Shown here piece after piece: positions 18,583 to 30,179 of a stretch of DNA of 64,000 nucleotides. Both the position numbers and the translations under genes were made by a program. Every line of letters begins with the position of its first letter. Within the stretch, counting starts at the first letter, position 1. The notes beneath the pieces were generated by a model. The model worked only from the letters and a program-made list of their open reading frames with translations, was not told the DNA's origin and searched no databases. The stretch comes from Hydrogenobacter sp. (GTDB taxonomy: Bacteria > Aquificota > Aquificia > Aquificales > Aquificaceae): NCBI GenBank assembly GCA_023255875.1, contig JAGDVY010000031.1, forward strand, positions 1 through 64,000. The letters are read 5' to 3'.

Positions 18583-21150
18583 TTATAAATTTAAGAGATT
18601 TTCCTTTTCCTTGAATGCCTTTACTCTCTCCTTGAGTTCAGAAAGGATCAAAAGAGCTTGCAAAGGTGTGGTGTTTGCTATGTCAATACTTTCAATACGC
18701 TGTAAGATTTCCTCCCACTTGTGTTCTTTTTCTAAATGCACACTCTGTATATAAACCTTTTCAAGGAGAGGGACTTGGTATTCTGAGAGTATCTCTTCCG
18801 CACGCTTTATGACCTTTTGAGGAAGTCCTGCCATTTTAGCTACTTCTATTCCAAAGCTACCTTCTGCCTTTCCTCGCATGAGCTTATATAAGAAAGTGAT
18901 TTTCTCTTGAGTTTTGGATATAGCCATGTGATAGTTTTTTATACAAGGGAAGCGCTCCTCAAGCTTGGTGATCTCCAAGTAGTGGGTGGCAATGAGAGTC
19001 CTTGCTTTTAGGTTTTCCGCTATGTATTCTAAAATAGCCTTGCTAATGGCTATACCGTCGTATGTGGAAGTACCCCTTCCTACCTCATCAAGAATTATAA
19101 GACTTCTTTCGTCCGCAGAGTTGAGTATGCTTGCCACTTCCAGCATCTCATTCATAAAGGTGGATACTCCCATAGCTAACATGTCTCCAGAACCTATGCG
19201 TGCATGCAAAGAGGAAATGGTGCCTATGCGTGCATGCTCACAGGGTAAGAAAGAACCCATGTGTGCCATTAGGGTCAGCACCGCCACCTGCCTTATATAA
19301 CTGGATTTTCCTGCCATATTAGGACCCGTAATGACCATGATGAGCTCATCTTCCGTTATGTGCGTATCGTTGGGAACATAATCCTTTACAAAAGCACAAA
19401 TGAGTGGATGCTTTCCTTCTTTTATCTCTATGACTTTTTCGTCGGTAATTATGGGCTTTTTCCAACCCTGCTCAAGGGCTATATAAGCCAAAGATTGAAT
19501 GTAGTCTAAGTATCCCACCGCTTGGGCGCTTTTTGCTATGTTTTCTACCTTTGAGAGCACCCTTTCCTTTAGCTCTAAGAATATCTCGTACTCAAGGTCT
19601 TTTATCCTTGTTTGTGCGGAAAGTATTTTTTCTTCCATAAGGGAGAGCTCATCTGTGGTGAATCTTTCGGAGTTGCTAAGGGTTTGTCTTCTTTTAAAGT
19701 GCTTAGGCACATACTTTAGATTGGGTTTAGTTACTTCTATGTAGAATCCCATAACTCTGTTGTAGCCTATCTTTAGGCTTTGGATGTTGGTTTCTTTTCG
19801 CAGTCTCTCTTCGTACTCTTTCACAAGCTTTTCAGCGTTTCTCAGTATGTCCCTAAGATGATCAAGTTCTGGATGCACACCATCCTTTATTAATCCACCC
19901 TCTTTTAGATGCAGTGGTGGATCATCCACAAGGGTAGTGTCTATGTCAAGAGCGAGGTCTTTTAGGTCCTCCATCTCTTGCAACTGCTCTTTTAATATCT
20001 CAGAGGAGAGTCCAGCGTTTACGAGCTTTTCTCTCAGATGAGCCAGTAGGAAAAGGGCTTTTTTTAGAAGGACAAAATCCTTTGGTGTTGCCACATTTCC
20101 ACTTATCTTGGATATGAGCCTTTCCATGTCTGGCATGTCCTCTAAAATCTCCCTTATCTGCAAAAGCAGGTCCCTTCTGTTTATTAACTCTTCAATCGCA
20201 GATTGCACCTTAAGGATCTTTTCTCTGCTTCTGAAAGGGTGCAGAATGTGAAACTTGAGCCTTCTTTTGCCCATTCCTGTGAGAGTTCTGTTTATGACGC
20301 TAAAGAGAGATATATCTTCGCGCCCTTCGTAGCTCTCAAGAAGCTCAAGCCCACGTCTTGCCCTGTAGTCTATCCTAACATACCCCTCATCTGCATAAGG
20401 TCTTGGCTTTTTCACAAAAGGTGTAAAGCTCTTTTGAGTGTTTTTAAGATAAAGGTAGGCACCTCCGCAAGGGATGAGCTCCTCCTCAGATTCAAACCCC
20501 AAAGCCCTACCGTTGTATATCTTAAAGTCCCTAAGAAGTACCTCAAGCCCTTCCGTAAAGTACTCCTCATCAAGCTCTGTCCTATAAGCTTTTATAAGCT
20601 TTTCAAAATCAAGGTCTGTGCCCTTTTTTAAGAGTACCTCTTTTGGAGAGAATTTGCACAGAAACTCATAGACCTGATCCTTTGAAAAAGCACCTGCAAC
20701 AAACTCTCCCGTTGAAGGGTTAAGGTATGCGCAAAAGTACTTTTTACCTTTGGTATATACGCACACAAGACCGGAAAACTCCTTTTCAAAGTAAGTCCCC
20801 GGTGTTATGACTCTGATGACATCCCTTTTGACTATGCCCTTTGCCTGACTTGCATCTTCTAACTGCTCACATATGGCTACCTTGTAGCCTTTGGACACGA
20901 GCTTATTTATGTAGGTAGAAGAAGAATGGTAGGGCACACCGCACATGGGAATTCTCTCTCTTCCTTTACCGCTTGGTCTTGATGTGAGAACAAGACCCAG
21001 TTCCTTAGAGCCTATATGGGCATCTTCGTAAAAGAGCTCGTAAAAATCCCCAAGGCGAAAAAGAAGAAGACAGTCAGGGTAGAGCCTTTTAAAGTGGTGA
21101 TATTGAGAGAGCATAGGTGTGAGTTCATCATCACTTGGCGTATTCCACAT
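18583..21150 (-). CDS. mutS: DNA mismatch repair protein MutS
   Basis: [62 protein letters not shown]. Confidence 0.97.
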   Translation of the reverse strand: MWNTPSDDELTPMLSQYHHFKRLYPDCLLLFRLGDFYELFYEDAHIGSKELGLVLTSRPSGKGRERIPMCGVPYHSSSTYINKLVSKGYKVAICEQLEDASQAKGIVKRDVIRVITPGTYFEKEFSGLVCVYTKGKKYFCAYLNPSTGEFVAGAFSKDQVYEFLCKFSPKEVLLKKGTDLDFEKLIKAYRTELDEEYFTEGLEVLLRDFKIYNGRALGFESEEELIPCGGAYLYLKNTQKSFTPFVKKPRPYADEGYVRIDYRARRGLELLESYEGREDISLFSVINRTLTGMGKRRLKFHILHPFRSREKILKVQSAIEELINRRDLLLQIREILEDMPDMERLISKISGNVATPKDFVLLKKALFLLAHLREKLVNAGLSSEILKEQLQEMEDLKDLALDIDTTLVDDPPLHLKEGGLIKDGVHPELDHLRDILRNAEKLVKEYEERLRKETNIQSLKIGYNRVMGFYIEVTKPNLKYVPKHFKRRQTLSNSERFTTDELSLMEEKILSAQTRIKDLEYEIFLELKERVLSKVENIAKSAQAVGYLDYIQSLAYIALEQGWKKPIITDEKVIEIKEGKHPLICAFVKDYVPNDTHITEDELIMVITGPNMAGKSSYIRQVAVLTLMAHMGSFLPCEHARIGTISSLHARIGSGDMLAMGVSTFMNEMLEVASILNSADERSLIILDEVGRGTSTYDGIAISKAILEYIAENLKARTLIATHYLEITKLEERFPCIKNYHMAISKTQEKITFLYKLMRGKAEGSFGIEVAKMAGLPQKVIKRAEEILSEYQVPLLEKVYIQSVHLEKEHKWEEILQRIESIDIANTTPLQALLILSELKERVKAFKEKENLLNL

Positions 21151-22831
21151 GTCTTGTCTCCCTTATAACTACCACTTTTATCTGTCCTGGATACTCCATC
21201 TCTTCCTCTATCTTTCTTGCTATCTCTTTTGAAAGCATGTAGGCTTCCTCATCGTTTACCTCTTCAGGATTTACTATGATCCTCACTTCTCTGCCTGCCT
21301 GCACCGCATAAGCGTTGGCTACACCTTTGAAGGACTTTACTATGCTTTCAAGCTTCTCAAGTCTTTTAAGATAGGTTTCTAAGCTTTCCCTTCTTGCACC
21401 AGGCCTTGCTGCCGATAGAGCATCTGCTGCGCAAACAAGAGCAACCTCTGGATATCTCACTGGCTCTTCGTTGTGATGAGCTCTAATGGCGTTTAGTACT
21501 GGGTCAGGCTCTCCATACTTTCTGCAGAGCTCTAAGCCTATATCTGTGTGAGATCCACCAAGCTCGTGGGATATGGACTTGCCTATGTCGTGCAAAAGTC
21601 CTGCCCTTCTTGCCATCTTGGCATCAAGTCCCAACTCCTCAGCCATCAGTCCCGCAAGGTATGCCACCTCTTTGGAGTGCAGAAGAACATTCTGAGAGTA
21701 GCTTGTCCTATAGTACAGCTTTCCTATGTAGTAGTATAGACCAGGGTTTATGTCGTAGAGTCCAAGCTCAATGCAAGTCTCTTCTCCCATCTTTCTTATC
21801 TTCTCATCCATCTCTTTCTTGACTTGATTTACCACCTCCTCTATGCGTGCAGGGTGTATCCTTCCATCTTCTATGAGTATCTGCAAAGCTTCCTTGGCTA
21901 TCTCTCTCCTTAGGGGATCAAAGGAGGATATGGTTACCACATCAGGTGTGTCATCTATTATAAGGTCCACACCTGTTAAAAGCTCAAAGGTCCTTATGTT
22001 TCTACCTTCCCTTCCTATGATCCTACCTTTGAACTCGTTGCTGGGAAGTTCCACAGTGGTTGTGGTGTAGTTTATGGCTATCTCTGGTGCTAATCTTTGT
22101 ATAGCGGTAGTTATGACTTTTTTGGCTTCAAACTCTGCTCTCTCTTTTGCTTCTTCCTCTATCCGTTTGAATATCCTTATAGCCTCTATCTTGGCTTCTT
22201 CTTCTGCTCTCTTGAGAATTTCCGCTCTTGCCTCTTCCATGCTCATAGATGCAATTCTTTGTAGCTCAAGCATTTCCTTCTGGATCAGAGACTCTATCTC
22301 TTTTTCTTTTTGGGAAATACTGCTCAGTCTTTCTTCTACCTCTTTTTGGAGTTTTTCAAGCTGTCTTTCTGCCTCCCTTATGTCCTTTTCTCTTCTGTAT
22401 AGCTCTTCTTCTCTTCTTTCTAGAACCTCAATGCGTCTCTCAAGCTGGTGTTCTTTCTGCATAAGGCTTTGCTCTAATTTCTGGATCTGCGCTCTCTTTT
22501 CCTTGATCTCCTCTTCTGCCTCCTTCCGTTTGCTTTCTATCTCCTCTTTTATTTTTTCCGCTTCTTCTTTGGCTCTTGAGAGTATGCTCTGGGCTTCTTC
22601 CTTGGATAGTCTTATGTACTTTTCTGCCTCTTCCTTAGCCATGCTGAGGATTCTTTCCGCTTCCGCTTGGGCTCTTTGGATTATTTGGTTAGCCTCTGTC
22701 TGTAGTTTTTGCACATCTACCTGAGGTACTTCTTCCTTCTTCCTACTTAATAGCAGTTTTGAACCTAAAAATCCCAATACAACTAAAAATGAAGCTACTA
22801 TGAACAAAACTAACAGCACCTCAGCACTCAT
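21131..22831 (-). CDS. rny: Ribonuclease Y
   Basis: N-terminal TM, long coiled coil, KH domain ([17 protein letters not shown]), HD domain ([13 protein letters not shown]). Confidence 0.96.
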   Translation of the reverse strand: MSAEVLLVLFIVASFLVVLGFLGSKLLLSRKKEEVPQVDVQKLQTEANQIIQRAQAEAERILSMAKEEAEKYIRLSKEEAQSILSRAKEEAEKIKEEIESKRKEAEEEIKEKRAQIQKLEQSLMQKEHQLERRIEVLERREEELYRREKDIREAERQLEKLQKEVEERLSSISQKEKEIESLIQKEMLELQRIASMSMEEARAEILKRAEEEAKIEAIRIFKRIEEEAKERAEFEAKKVITTAIQRLAPEIAINYTTTTVELPSNEFKGRIIGREGRNIRTFELLTGVDLIIDDTPDVVTISSFDPLRREIAKEALQILIEDGRIHPARIEEVVNQVKKEMDEKIRKMGEETCIELGLYDINPGLYYYIGKLYYRTSYSQNVLLHSKEVAYLAGLMAEELGLDAKMARRAGLLHDIGKSISHELGGSHTDIGLELCRKYGEPDPVLNAIRAHHNEEPVRYPEVALVCAADALSAARPGARRESLETYLKRLEKLESIVKSFKGVANAYAVQAGREVRIIVNPEEVNDEEAYMLSKEIARKIEEEMEYPGQIKVVVIRETRHVEYAK

Positions 22832-23396
22832 ACCTTTTACCTCCTTTTAAGATGTATGATTCGGTGACCAGCACATCCACAGGCTGGTCCCATTCGTCTG
22901 TAGGAAGTTCCTCTACCACCTGAAAACTGTAAGCTACTCCCATCTTTACCCCCACTATCTTTTGAAGAAGTCTGTCGTAATAACCTCTGCCAAAACCTAT
23001 TCTGTATCCCCTTCGGTCAAAAACCACTCCGGGCACTATGGCAAGCTCCACATCATGAGGTGGAAACTCTTTACCGCCTACTGGCTCTGGTATGCAAAAG
23101 GCTCCGGGCTTTATATCTTCTTGGCTTGTGATACTGTAGAGTTTTAGCTCTTGTCCTTCCACCTTGGGAAGGAGGACCAACTTTTTAGAAGCCAAAGACT
23201 CCCATATGAGGGAAGTAAGATCTGGCTCCTTCCTTATAGGGCAATAAAGTAGGACACTTTTAGCCTCTTTGAACTCTTTGAGGTTCTTAATTTTAGCCTT
23301 TATCCTTTCTGAGTATATACTCCTTTCTTCTTCGCTAATGTTATCTCTTTTATTTAAAAATTCCCTTCTTAGTTCGCTCTTTTTTAGCAACTTCAT
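22821..23396 (-). CDS. 5-formyltetrahydrofolate cyclo-ligase
   Basis: IVPGVVFDRRGYRIGFGRGYYDRLL motif. Confidence 0.93.
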   Translation of the reverse strand: MKLLKKSELRREFLNKRDNISEEERSIYSERIKAKIKNLKEFKEAKSVLLYCPIRKEPDLTSLIWESLASKKLVLLPKVEGQELKLYSITSQEDIKPGAFCIPEPVGGKEFPPHDVELAIVPGVVFDRRGYRIGFGRGYYDRLLQKIVGVKMGVAYSFQVVEELPTDEWDQPVDVLVTESYILKGGKRYEC

Positions 23397-23429
23397 CTTC
23401 CGCCTCCTTTCTCAGGAGGGGAAGGCAAG

Positions 23430-23588
23430 AAACCCGCCCGTGTGGTGGCAGGAAGGCCTCGGTGGGCCCCAATCCCTATAGGTGGGTGCTCTCCCGGAAC
23501 GCCCATGGGGCAGTCCCGGAGCCGAGCTCCCTATTGGCTCACCTTGTGGACCCCAAATTAAACCTCTCTGCCACCAACAGGGCAGGCT
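23430..23588 (-). ncRNA. ssrS: 6S RNA candidate
   Basis: GC-rich non-coding gap; the two ends pair (CCTGCCCTGTTGGTGGCAG with CTGCCACCACACGGGCGGG), GGTGAGCCAAT with ATTGGGGCCCACC, and an apical CTCCGGGA..TGCCC-CAT-GGGCG..TTCCGGGAG stem, giving a long rod. Sits directly upstream of the cyclo-ligase gene (ygfA family), as ssrS does in E. coli. Ends approximate. Confidence 0.7.
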
Positions 23589-25904
23589 CTATCTAAGTTT
23601 CGCACCAAAACTTTCCTCAAGGGAGCTAACCAATGCTTTTACAGCATCGTTAGCTTCCTCGTCGGACATGGTACCTTCAAAGCTTCTAAAAACCAACCTA
23701 AAACTCACGCTTTTCTTGCCTTCCCCAATATCTGAGCCTGTGTATATACTAAAAACCTTCACTTCCTCCAACTTCTCCTTAAACATATTACTTATATGGA
23801 ATATTAATTTATCCACAGGTATATCCTTGTCTACAACCACTGAAAGGTCTCTTATGACGGGAGGAAACTTGGAAAAAGGTTTGTATCTTCTTTTACCTTC
23901 CTTCATAAGTGCCATCTTTAGCTCTCCCACAAACACATCACCTCTTATACCGAGGGTTTGGGCTATTCTGGGATTTAGCTGTCCCAAAAAGCCAAGTTTT
24001 TCACCCTTGTGGAGAAGTTCCACCTGCAGTTTTGGATGTAAGAAGGAGTAAGAGGACCATCTTGTTTCAAAATTAATGCCAAAGAGCCTACCCACATCCA
24101 AAAAGAGACTAAGAGCGTGATAAGGAGTGTAGTTTTCTTCTGGATAAAGCCTCTGAGTCCCTACAAGAAGGATACCTAACCTATCTTCTTCTCTATCGGG
24201 AAAATAAACTCTTCCTAACTCAAAAAGAGCCATGTGGTAGTTGTGCTGTCTTTGATTGTGCAAACATACTCTTATTAGAGAAGGTATAAGAGATGTTCTC
24301 ATGTAAGCTTGGCTTTTGACAAGGGGATTACTTATCTCCACACTGGGCTTTTCAATTCCCAAAAGCTCATACAGACTCAAGTCCTCAAAGGAGAAGGATA
24401 TGACCTCAAAAAGTCCTCTGCTTTTGAGTAAGCACCTTACCTTTTCAAAGGGATCATCCTTCTCAAAAGGTACAGATGGAAGTTTCATAACTTGGGCATC
24501 TAAGCTGTCGTATCCCTTTATCCTCAGAACTTCCTCTATTATGTCCACATCTGTTTGTATATCAAAGCTCCTATGTGATGGCACGCTCACTTCAATACCG
24601 CACCTGAGAGGTTTGTTAGGAATGCCCAGTCTGTTTAGTATGTCTGACACTTCTTTTCTGTCCATAGGCTCACCCGCATACCTTCTGTACTTTTCTAAGC
24701 TCAAAAAGATGCTTTTGGGTTTGTAAGCTACAGGATACACATCTCTTAGAGCAACTAACTTGCCTCCTGCTATATCAAGGATAAGCTCTATGGCTTTATC
24801 CTGATACCTCTTTACACCCTCTATGTCCACACCTCTCTCAAATCTGTAGGAACTGTCTGTCTGCACACCCAGTAATTTAGAAGACCTTCTTATCCTATAG
24901 GGCTCAAAGTAAGCAGACTCTAAGAGGATTCTTTTGGTATTACTGCTTACTGCGGTATTTTCAAGACCTATCACTCCTGCTATGGCTATGGGTTTTTCTT
25001 CATCTGCTATGAGAAGGTTCTCCTCTGTAAGTTCCTTTTGAGTACCCATAAGTGTGATTACCTTTTCACCTTTCGTTGCTTTCCTTACCCTTATACCGCC
25101 TTTGAGGGTATCTGCATCAAAAGCGTGAAGGGGCTGTCCATCGCGCAACATAATGTAATTGGTTATATCCACTATGTTGTTGATGCTTCTAAGACCACAT
25201 TGCCACAGTTTTTTTCTTAACCAAAGGGGTGATGGTTTTACAGAAACACCTTCTATGAGAGCTCCTCTGTATCTTTTGCAGTCTGGGTCAAGTATCTGCA
25301 CATCTAAGTCTCCAAAGTCTTCAAAACTTACCGCCTTTTCCTCTTTGAGGTCTTTTCCAAATATGGCACACAGGTCTCTTGCCACACCCCTTATGCTAAG
25401 CATATCACCCCTGTTGGGAGTGATCTCTATCTCAAGAATATACTCACCAAAGCCAAGAAGGTCATAAGCGGATGTTCCAGGCTTGAAATCCTCCTGCAGT
25501 TTAAGCACGCCATCTGAATGGGACTCAAGCCCAAGCTCCTGTGTAGAAAGTAGCATACCTTCAGAAACAACACCATCAAAATCCCTTTTGTTTATACACA
25601 TGTTCCCAACTTTTGCATTAGGAAGTGCCACGATAACTCCATCTCCTACCTGTACGCTTTTGTCTGCAGTGATCACCTTGGGGTAATACTGCCCACCTAT
25701 GTCTATCTGGCACACCACAAGGTTTTGTCTTGTTGGGTGTGGTTTTACATCAACTATCCTACCAAAAACCACACCATCCATGTCCAAGTGAAATTTATGT
25801 AGGCTTGTTTCCACACTTCTTAGAGTAAGCTCACGAGCTATGTCCTCTGGAGGAATGTCGCTTATGTCTATGAACTCAGAAAGCCAAGTGTAAGGAAATC
25901 TCAT
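23589..25904 (-). CDS. pheT: Phenylalanyl-tRNA synthetase beta subunit
   Basis: MRFPYTWLSEFIDI..., tRNA-binding domain, B3/B4, ANDAVKALVSSLEESFGAKLR ferredoxin-fold C-terminus. Start at internal Met of ORF. Confidence 0.95.
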   Translation of the reverse strand: MRFPYTWLSEFIDISDIPPEDIARELTLRSVETSLHKFHLDMDGVVFGRIVDVKPHPTRQNLVVCQIDIGGQYYPKVITADKSVQVGDGVIVALPNAKVGNMCINKRDFDGVVSEGMLLSTQELGLESHSDGVLKLQEDFKPGTSAYDLLGFGEYILEIEITPNRGDMLSIRGVARDLCAIFGKDLKEEKAVSFEDFGDLDVQILDPDCKRYRGALIEGVSVKPSPLWLRKKLWQCGLRSINNIVDITNYIMLRDGQPLHAFDADTLKGGIRVRKATKGEKVITLMGTQKELTEENLLIADEEKPIAIAGVIGLENTAVSSNTKRILLESAYFEPYRIRRSSKLLGVQTDSSYRFERGVDIEGVKRYQDKAIELILDIAGGKLVALRDVYPVAYKPKSIFLSLEKYRRYAGEPMDRKEVSDILNRLGIPNKPLRCGIEVSVPSHRSFDIQTDVDIIEEVLRIKGYDSLDAQVMKLPSVPFEKDDPFEKVRCLLKSRGLFEVISFSFEDLSLYELLGIEKPSVEISNPLVKSQAYMRTSLIPSLIRVCLHNQRQHNYHMALFELGRVYFPDREEDRLGILLVGTQRLYPEENYTPYHALSLFLDVGRLFGINFETRWSSYSFLHPKLQVELLHKGEKLGFLGQLNPRIAQTLGIRGDVFVGELKMALMKEGKRRYKPFSKFPPVIRDLSVVVDKDIPVDKLIFHISNMFKEKLEEVKVFSIYTGSDIGEGKKSVSFRLVFRSFEGTMSDEEANDAVKALVSSLEESFGAKLR

Positions 25905-25929
25905 ATAACCATTATAGTATAATGCTACT

Positions 25930-27126
25930 ATGCATGGATACTTTGGAAAGTTTGGTGGTAGGTTCGTTCCAGAAACCCTCATGTACGCTCTTGAGGAGCT
26001 TGAAAGCCAATACGAAGAGATAAAGTCAGATAAGAGCTTTTGGGAAGAGTTAAACTATTACCTCAGGACTTACGCAGGCAGACCCACACCCCTTTACTTT
26101 GCCAAAAACCTAACTGAATACGCAGGTGGCGCCAAGATATACATAAAGAGAGAGGACCTTTTGCACACGGGTGCTCACAAGATAAACAACACCTTAGGAC
26201 AAGCTCTACTTACCAAAAGGATGGGCAAAAGGAGAGTGATAGCGGAAACGGGAGCTGGCCAGCACGGTGTGGCTACCGCTACCGCCTGCGCTCTTTTGGG
26301 ACTTGACTGCACCGTCTATATGGGTGAGGAGGATGCAAAAAGACAAGAACTCAATGTCTTTAGGATGAAGCTCTTGGGTGCAAAGGTTCAAGTGGTAAAA
26401 AGTGGAAGCAGAACCCTAAAAGATGCCATAAACGAAGCCCTAAGGGACTGGGTTTCTAATGTGGAGACTACCCACTACATAATAGGCTCTGTGGTGGGAC
26501 CTCATCCTTTTCCTACCATAGTGAGAGACTTTCAGAAAGTAATAGGTGAGGAGGCAAAGGAGCAGATACTTAAGGCAGAAGGTAGGTTACCTGATGCAGT
26601 GATCGCCTGTGTGGGGGGAGGTTCAAACGCTATGGGGATATTCTACCCTTTTATTGAGGATACAGAAGTTAGATTAATAGGTGTAGAAGCTGGAGGATTG
26701 GGGCTAAGCAGTGGCAAACACGCTGCTTCAATAAACGGTGGAAGTGTAGGAGTTCTTCACGGCATGAAGTCTTACTTTCTGCAAGATGAAGAGGGACAGA
26801 TCATGCCTACCCATTCGGTATCTGCGGGTCTTGATTATCCGGGTGTTGGTCCAGAGCATGCCTACCTTTTTGAGACCAAAAGGGCTCAGTATGTGTATGC
26901 CACTGATCAAGAAGCCTTAGAAGGTTTTAAGCTCCTTTCCAAACTTGAAGGTATAATACCTGCCTTAGAACCTGCTCACGCAGTTTTAAAAGCAATTGAG
27001 GTTGCCAAAGAGTTAGGTAAAGACGGTATTGTGCTTTTGAACCTCTCAGGAAGAGGAGACAAAGACATGTATCATGTTATGAACTTGCTCAAAAGATCTC
27101 CAAGCGAAGAGGACCAAGGCTTCTGA
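25930..27126 (+). CDS. trpB: Tryptophan synthase beta chain
   Basis: [54 protein letters not shown]. Confidence 0.97.
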   Translation: MHGYFGKFGGRFVPETLMYALEELESQYEEIKSDKSFWEELNYYLRTYAGRPTPLYFAKNLTEYAGGAKIYIKREDLLHTGAHKINNTLGQALLTKRMGKRRVIAETGAGQHGVATATACALLGLDCTVYMGEEDAKRQELNVFRMKLLGAKVQVVKSGSRTLKDAINEALRDWVSNVETTHYIIGSVVGPHPFPTIVRDFQKVIGEEAKEQILKAEGRLPDAVIACVGGGSNAMGIFYPFIEDTEVRLIGVEAGGLGLSSGKHAASINGGSVGVLHGMKSYFLQDEEGQIMPTHSVSAGLDYPGVGPEHAYLFETKRAQYVYATDQEALEGFKLLSKLEGIIPALEPAHAVLKAIEVAKELGKDGIVLLNLSGRGDKDMYHVMNLLKRSPSEEDQGF

Positions 27127-29104
27127 TCTTTCTTAGCAGTTCTCCCATGCGTGCGCTATTCACCTTCAAAAGCGCATCAATCCCTCTTTTAGTCTTTCTG
27201 TATCTTCCTTTGACACCTAAACTTTCCAAAGCACTTCTTACATCTTTGGAAAAGCTTGCCAAGATCATTCTTGAAAAAGGTGGCAGATGCTCTTCTTTCC
27301 TGCGTTCCCATTCCTTATCCAAGTAGTTTTTCCAATCGCCTCTTTTGATGTCCTCAAGTATGCTGTGTTCAGGAAAGAGAGTTTGTATCAAAAGCTTTTC
27401 CTTTGCCAAGGCTCTTGCTCTCCACACGTACCTATAAAAGTTTTCTTCCGCATTGAAAAAGGGCACAGAAAGGAGGTTATCTGCGCTTACCACCACCACA
27501 AGATGGTACAAATCAGAGAAAGTAGGATAAGTGCTAAAAGTAAAGTTTTCTCTAAGACCAAACAGGTTTTCCACCTCTTCCATCACCCTATCTATACCAA
27601 AGTTTGAGCTTTCCACAGCTCCTCCACATTCGGGACACACCACCTCACTCTTAAAGTTGCAGTTAGTACATACAAGCTGTTCATCATCTTTGTAAAGGGT
27701 CAAAAAGGTTTCACACACGGGACACATGCAAAGACTTTGACATCTGGGACAGTAAGCGTAGCTATAGCCCTTTTTGTTAACTAAAAAAAGAAGCTTTTTA
27801 TCAAGGAAATCCTCCAAGACCTTTAAGGTTTCTGCAGAGAATATCTCCTTTCCCTGTCTTTTGACCACCTGCACTTGCACATCCGATAAACACTGATCCA
27901 TCTTAATCCTTCCAGACTTTACCAAATGATAAGTCTGTATATCCATAGCGGGTGTGCATATGACAAAGGATGCCCCCAGATACCTTGACCTCACATAGAG
28001 TAAGTTCCTCACATCTATACTACCTTTAGGAAGCTTGATGTTAGTGTCATCAAAAAGCGCCACCACTTTTACATTTTTGATGGGTACAAGAAGAGACAGA
28101 AAGCTTCCCAAAACCACCTTGCTTTTTTCTTGAGCCTTAAACCAGTTTCTTATGAGCCTGCTTGGTTTTTCTTTGGAAGATATAATCAGAAGATCATCAC
28201 CAAAAGCACTTTTGAACTCCCTCTCAAGATAGAAAAGAGTGGATAGGTTAGTGCAAACCACAAGGGAAGAAAAGCCCCTTTGTAGAGCATCACCTACCGC
28301 GCTCTTGAGACTCTCTATTAAAAACTCAAAACTGCCAAAAATGACCTCGTTATTCTCAAGACTTTTAACGAGTGGTCCAAAGGTTTGGGTTTTATTTTCT
28401 ACATCTTGAGCCTCAGCTGATGCAAGAATACCCTTTTTCAAAAGGTACGAGATATCCCTACTACTAAAGCCCATGTCTTCCAGCTCTTCTATGGACATAT
28501 AACCGCGCTCCTTTACAAGGTTCAATATGTTGAGCTTTTCCTCTTTTCTCTTCAATTTTTTGAGACTCTTATAGGCTTCCTCAAAAGGAACATTAAGTGT
28601 AAGGATTTGGGGTTCTTCTTCAGGCACATTCCATCTTTTCTCCACTTTTAGAAAGCCCTTGTCTATTAAAAGCTCCACCAACCTCCAACCAAACCTGTTC
28701 TTAAGAAGTTCTTTTTTTACACCGCCTTTGGAGATAACATACTTGATTACCTTCATACTCACTTTGTCCAAACCTATAATAGAACTGTTTGTAGGTACTA
28801 CATAATCTTCCTGTTTTTCCACAAAATGCTTGGGAAGTAGGCTAAAAAGCAAAGACCAAGGATTGATGCCGTATATTAAAGAAACGTCCTTTAGCGTTTC
28901 TATCACATCAGAAAGTACGAGAGGTTTTTTATCTGGAAATACGCACTCTAAAGACTCCTGAGCGTCCTGACTTAGTCCCACCACTATGCCTGTGCGACCC
29001 AAAGAGGGTATCTTTACTCTGTAGCCTATGGGCTCACCCTCGTAAGGAAAGTCCAACGAGAGTCTAAGAACCCTTCCGTTGCTCAAAGCAACTTTTAAGT
29101 TCAT
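27089..29104 (-). CDS. priA: Primosomal protein N' (PriA) homologue with degenerate helicase motifs
   Basis: PriA-type zinc cluster [45 protein letters not shown] and N-terminal [25 protein letters not shown]; no GxxGSGKT or DEEH. Likely start at [10 protein letters not shown]. Confidence 0.82.
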   Translation of the reverse strand: MNLKVALSNGRVLRLSLDFPYEGEPIGYRVKIPSLGRTGIVVGLSQDAQESLECVFPDKKPLVLSDVIETLKDVSLIYGINPWSLLFSLLPKHFVEKQEDYVVPTNSSIIGLDKVSMKVIKYVISKGGVKKELLKNRFGWRLVELLIDKGFLKVEKRWNVPEEEPQILTLNVPFEEAYKSLKKLKRKEEKLNILNLVKERGYMSIEELEDMGFSSRDISYLLKKGILASAEAQDVENKTQTFGPLVKSLENNEVIFGSFEFLIESLKSAVGDALQRGFSSLVVCTNLSTLFYLEREFKSAFGDDLLIISSKEKPSRLIRNWFKAQEKSKVVLGSFLSLLVPIKNVKVVALFDDTNIKLPKGSIDVRNLLYVRSRYLGASFVICTPAMDIQTYHLVKSGRIKMDQCLSDVQVQVVKRQGKEIFSAETLKVLEDFLDKKLLFLVNKKGYSYAYCPRCQSLCMCPVCETFLTLYKDDEQLVCTNCNFKSEVVCPECGGAVESSNFGIDRVMEEVENLFGLRENFTFSTYPTFSDLYHLVVVVSADNLLSVPFFNAEENFYRYVWRARALAKEKLLIQTLFPEHSILEDIKRGDWKNYLDKEWERRKEEHLPPFSRMILASFSKDVRSALESLGVKGRYRKTKRGIDALLKVNSARMGELLRKIRSLGPLRLEIF

Positions 29105-29595
29105 TCGGGTATGTATTCCGCTTTTGATGTTTTTGTTTCCCAAAGGACTACTTTAATGACCTTTACCTCTCCAAGAAGTCCTGCCTCTTGAAGTTTTTTA
29201 TTCAGAAAGTCATAAAAGTATTTGGCTAAAGCCTCTGCAGTGGGACAAAAGTCTACGGGAAATATTTTTAAAGCACCATACTTTTCCGCAACCTCTTTCA
29301 GCTCAGGATACATGGGATCATTCACATCTATGATAAAGCTGTGATCTATGGTATCTATAAGGTCTTTTAGTGCACTCTTTAGGTGGTAAAAATCCATCAC
29401 CATATCCTGCTCGCTTAGGGTATCTGAACCCAAAACTACCTCAAGAGTGTAGCTGTGTCCATGAAGATTTACACACTTGTTTTGTGGCACTCCTTCCTTT
29501 TGGGTAAACTGCGCACCCCTTCCGTAGGTTAAGTTTTGCTTCCAAACTCTGTGCCCTGCCTCAAAGGTAAAGATCTTAGTTATCTGCCACTTCAT
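29101..29595 (-). CDS. queD: 6-carboxytetrahydropterin synthase / PTPS-family protein
   Basis: FTFEAGHRVW, CVNLHGHSYTLEVVL, MVMDFYHLKSAL, DHSFII, PTAEALAKYFYD. Confidence 0.9.
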   Translation of the reverse strand: MKWQITKIFTFEAGHRVWKQNLTYGRGAQFTQKEGVPQNKCVNLHGHSYTLEVVLGSDTLSEQDMVMDFYHLKSALKDLIDTIDHSFIIDVNDPMYPELKEVAEKYGALKIFPVDFCPTAEALAKYFYDFLNKKLQEAGLLGEVKVIKVVLWETKTSKAEYIPE

Positions 29596-29596
29596 A

Positions 29597-29839
29597 TCAC
29601 CACACCACCACTTTTTTTGCCTCTACTATAAGCTGAGCTATCTCTTCGTAGCTTTTGGCTATGCTTTCTGGAACTTTTATCCCCCTTGCTTGGGCATCTT
29701 CCTTACAGACAAACCACCCCTTTTTGGTAGGAATTCTTAGCACCCCATCTTGTATTAGTATCACCACATCTTTCTCTTCATCAACAAGATCAGAAGAGAA
29801 GTCTCCCAGCTTCCTCACAAGCCACACTGTATTCACCAT
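29597..29839 (-). CDS. DsrH/TusB-like sulfur relay protein
   Basis: 80-aa protein with DVVILIQDGVLRIP; directly follows two DsrE-family genes. Confidence 0.65.
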   Translation of the reverse strand: MVNTVWLVRKLGDFSSDLVDEEKDVVILIQDGVLRIPTKKGWFVCKEDAQARGIKVPESIAKSYEEIAQLIVEAKKVVVW

Positions 29840-30177
29840 ACAAAAACCGCCTCCGCGTCCTTTATAAGTTCCTTTATTTCATCAGAGCTAATAAAGCTTA
29901 CCTCTTTAACAAAGTCTGACTCTTTTAGTCCCCTCTCTTCCGCTGAAGTGTCCTCCACGTAGAGCTTTACATTTACATAATCTATATTTTCAAGCAGTTT
30001 CTCAAAACCATGTATTTCAAGCTTTTCTGGATGCCAGCGAGTCAAAGAATAAACGCCATCTTTTATAAAGATAAAGTTAACCTCACTGTTTATACCTATA
30101 GCCAAACCAACTCTTAGAGCTTCGTGTGCTTTCCAAGAGAAGGGATCACCTTTTAGCAAAAAAACCACCTTTTTCAT
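29833..30177 (-). CDS. DsrE/DsrF-like (TusC-like) protein
   Basis: VVFLLKGDPFSWKAHEALRVGLAIGINSEVNFIFIKDGVYSLTR. Confidence 0.7.
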   Translation of the reverse strand: MKKVVFLLKGDPFSWKAHEALRVGLAIGINSEVNFIFIKDGVYSLTRWHPEKLEIHGFEKLLENIDYVNVKLYVEDTSAEERGLKESDFVKEVSFISSDEIKELIKDAEAVFVW

Positions 30178-30179
30178 CT

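Noticed and set aside
19190-19240. Short direct repeat CCTATGCGTGCATGC in mutS
   Set aside because: Encodes two HARIG segments in the conserved MutS core; too short and coding-constrained to be a mobile or regulatory repeat.
22074-22724. 216-aa Ser-rich ORF on the plus strand
   Set aside because: Antisense to the coiled-coil region of rny; the Ser/Leu bias is a reverse-complement artefact of Glu/Lys-rich codons.
23397-23590. Alternative identities for the structured gap: RNase P RNA, SRP RNA or tmRNA
   Set aside because: Too short for RNase P RNA or tmRNA, no GGAAG/AGCAG-type SRP apical motif seen, and the rod shape plus gene order fits 6S better.
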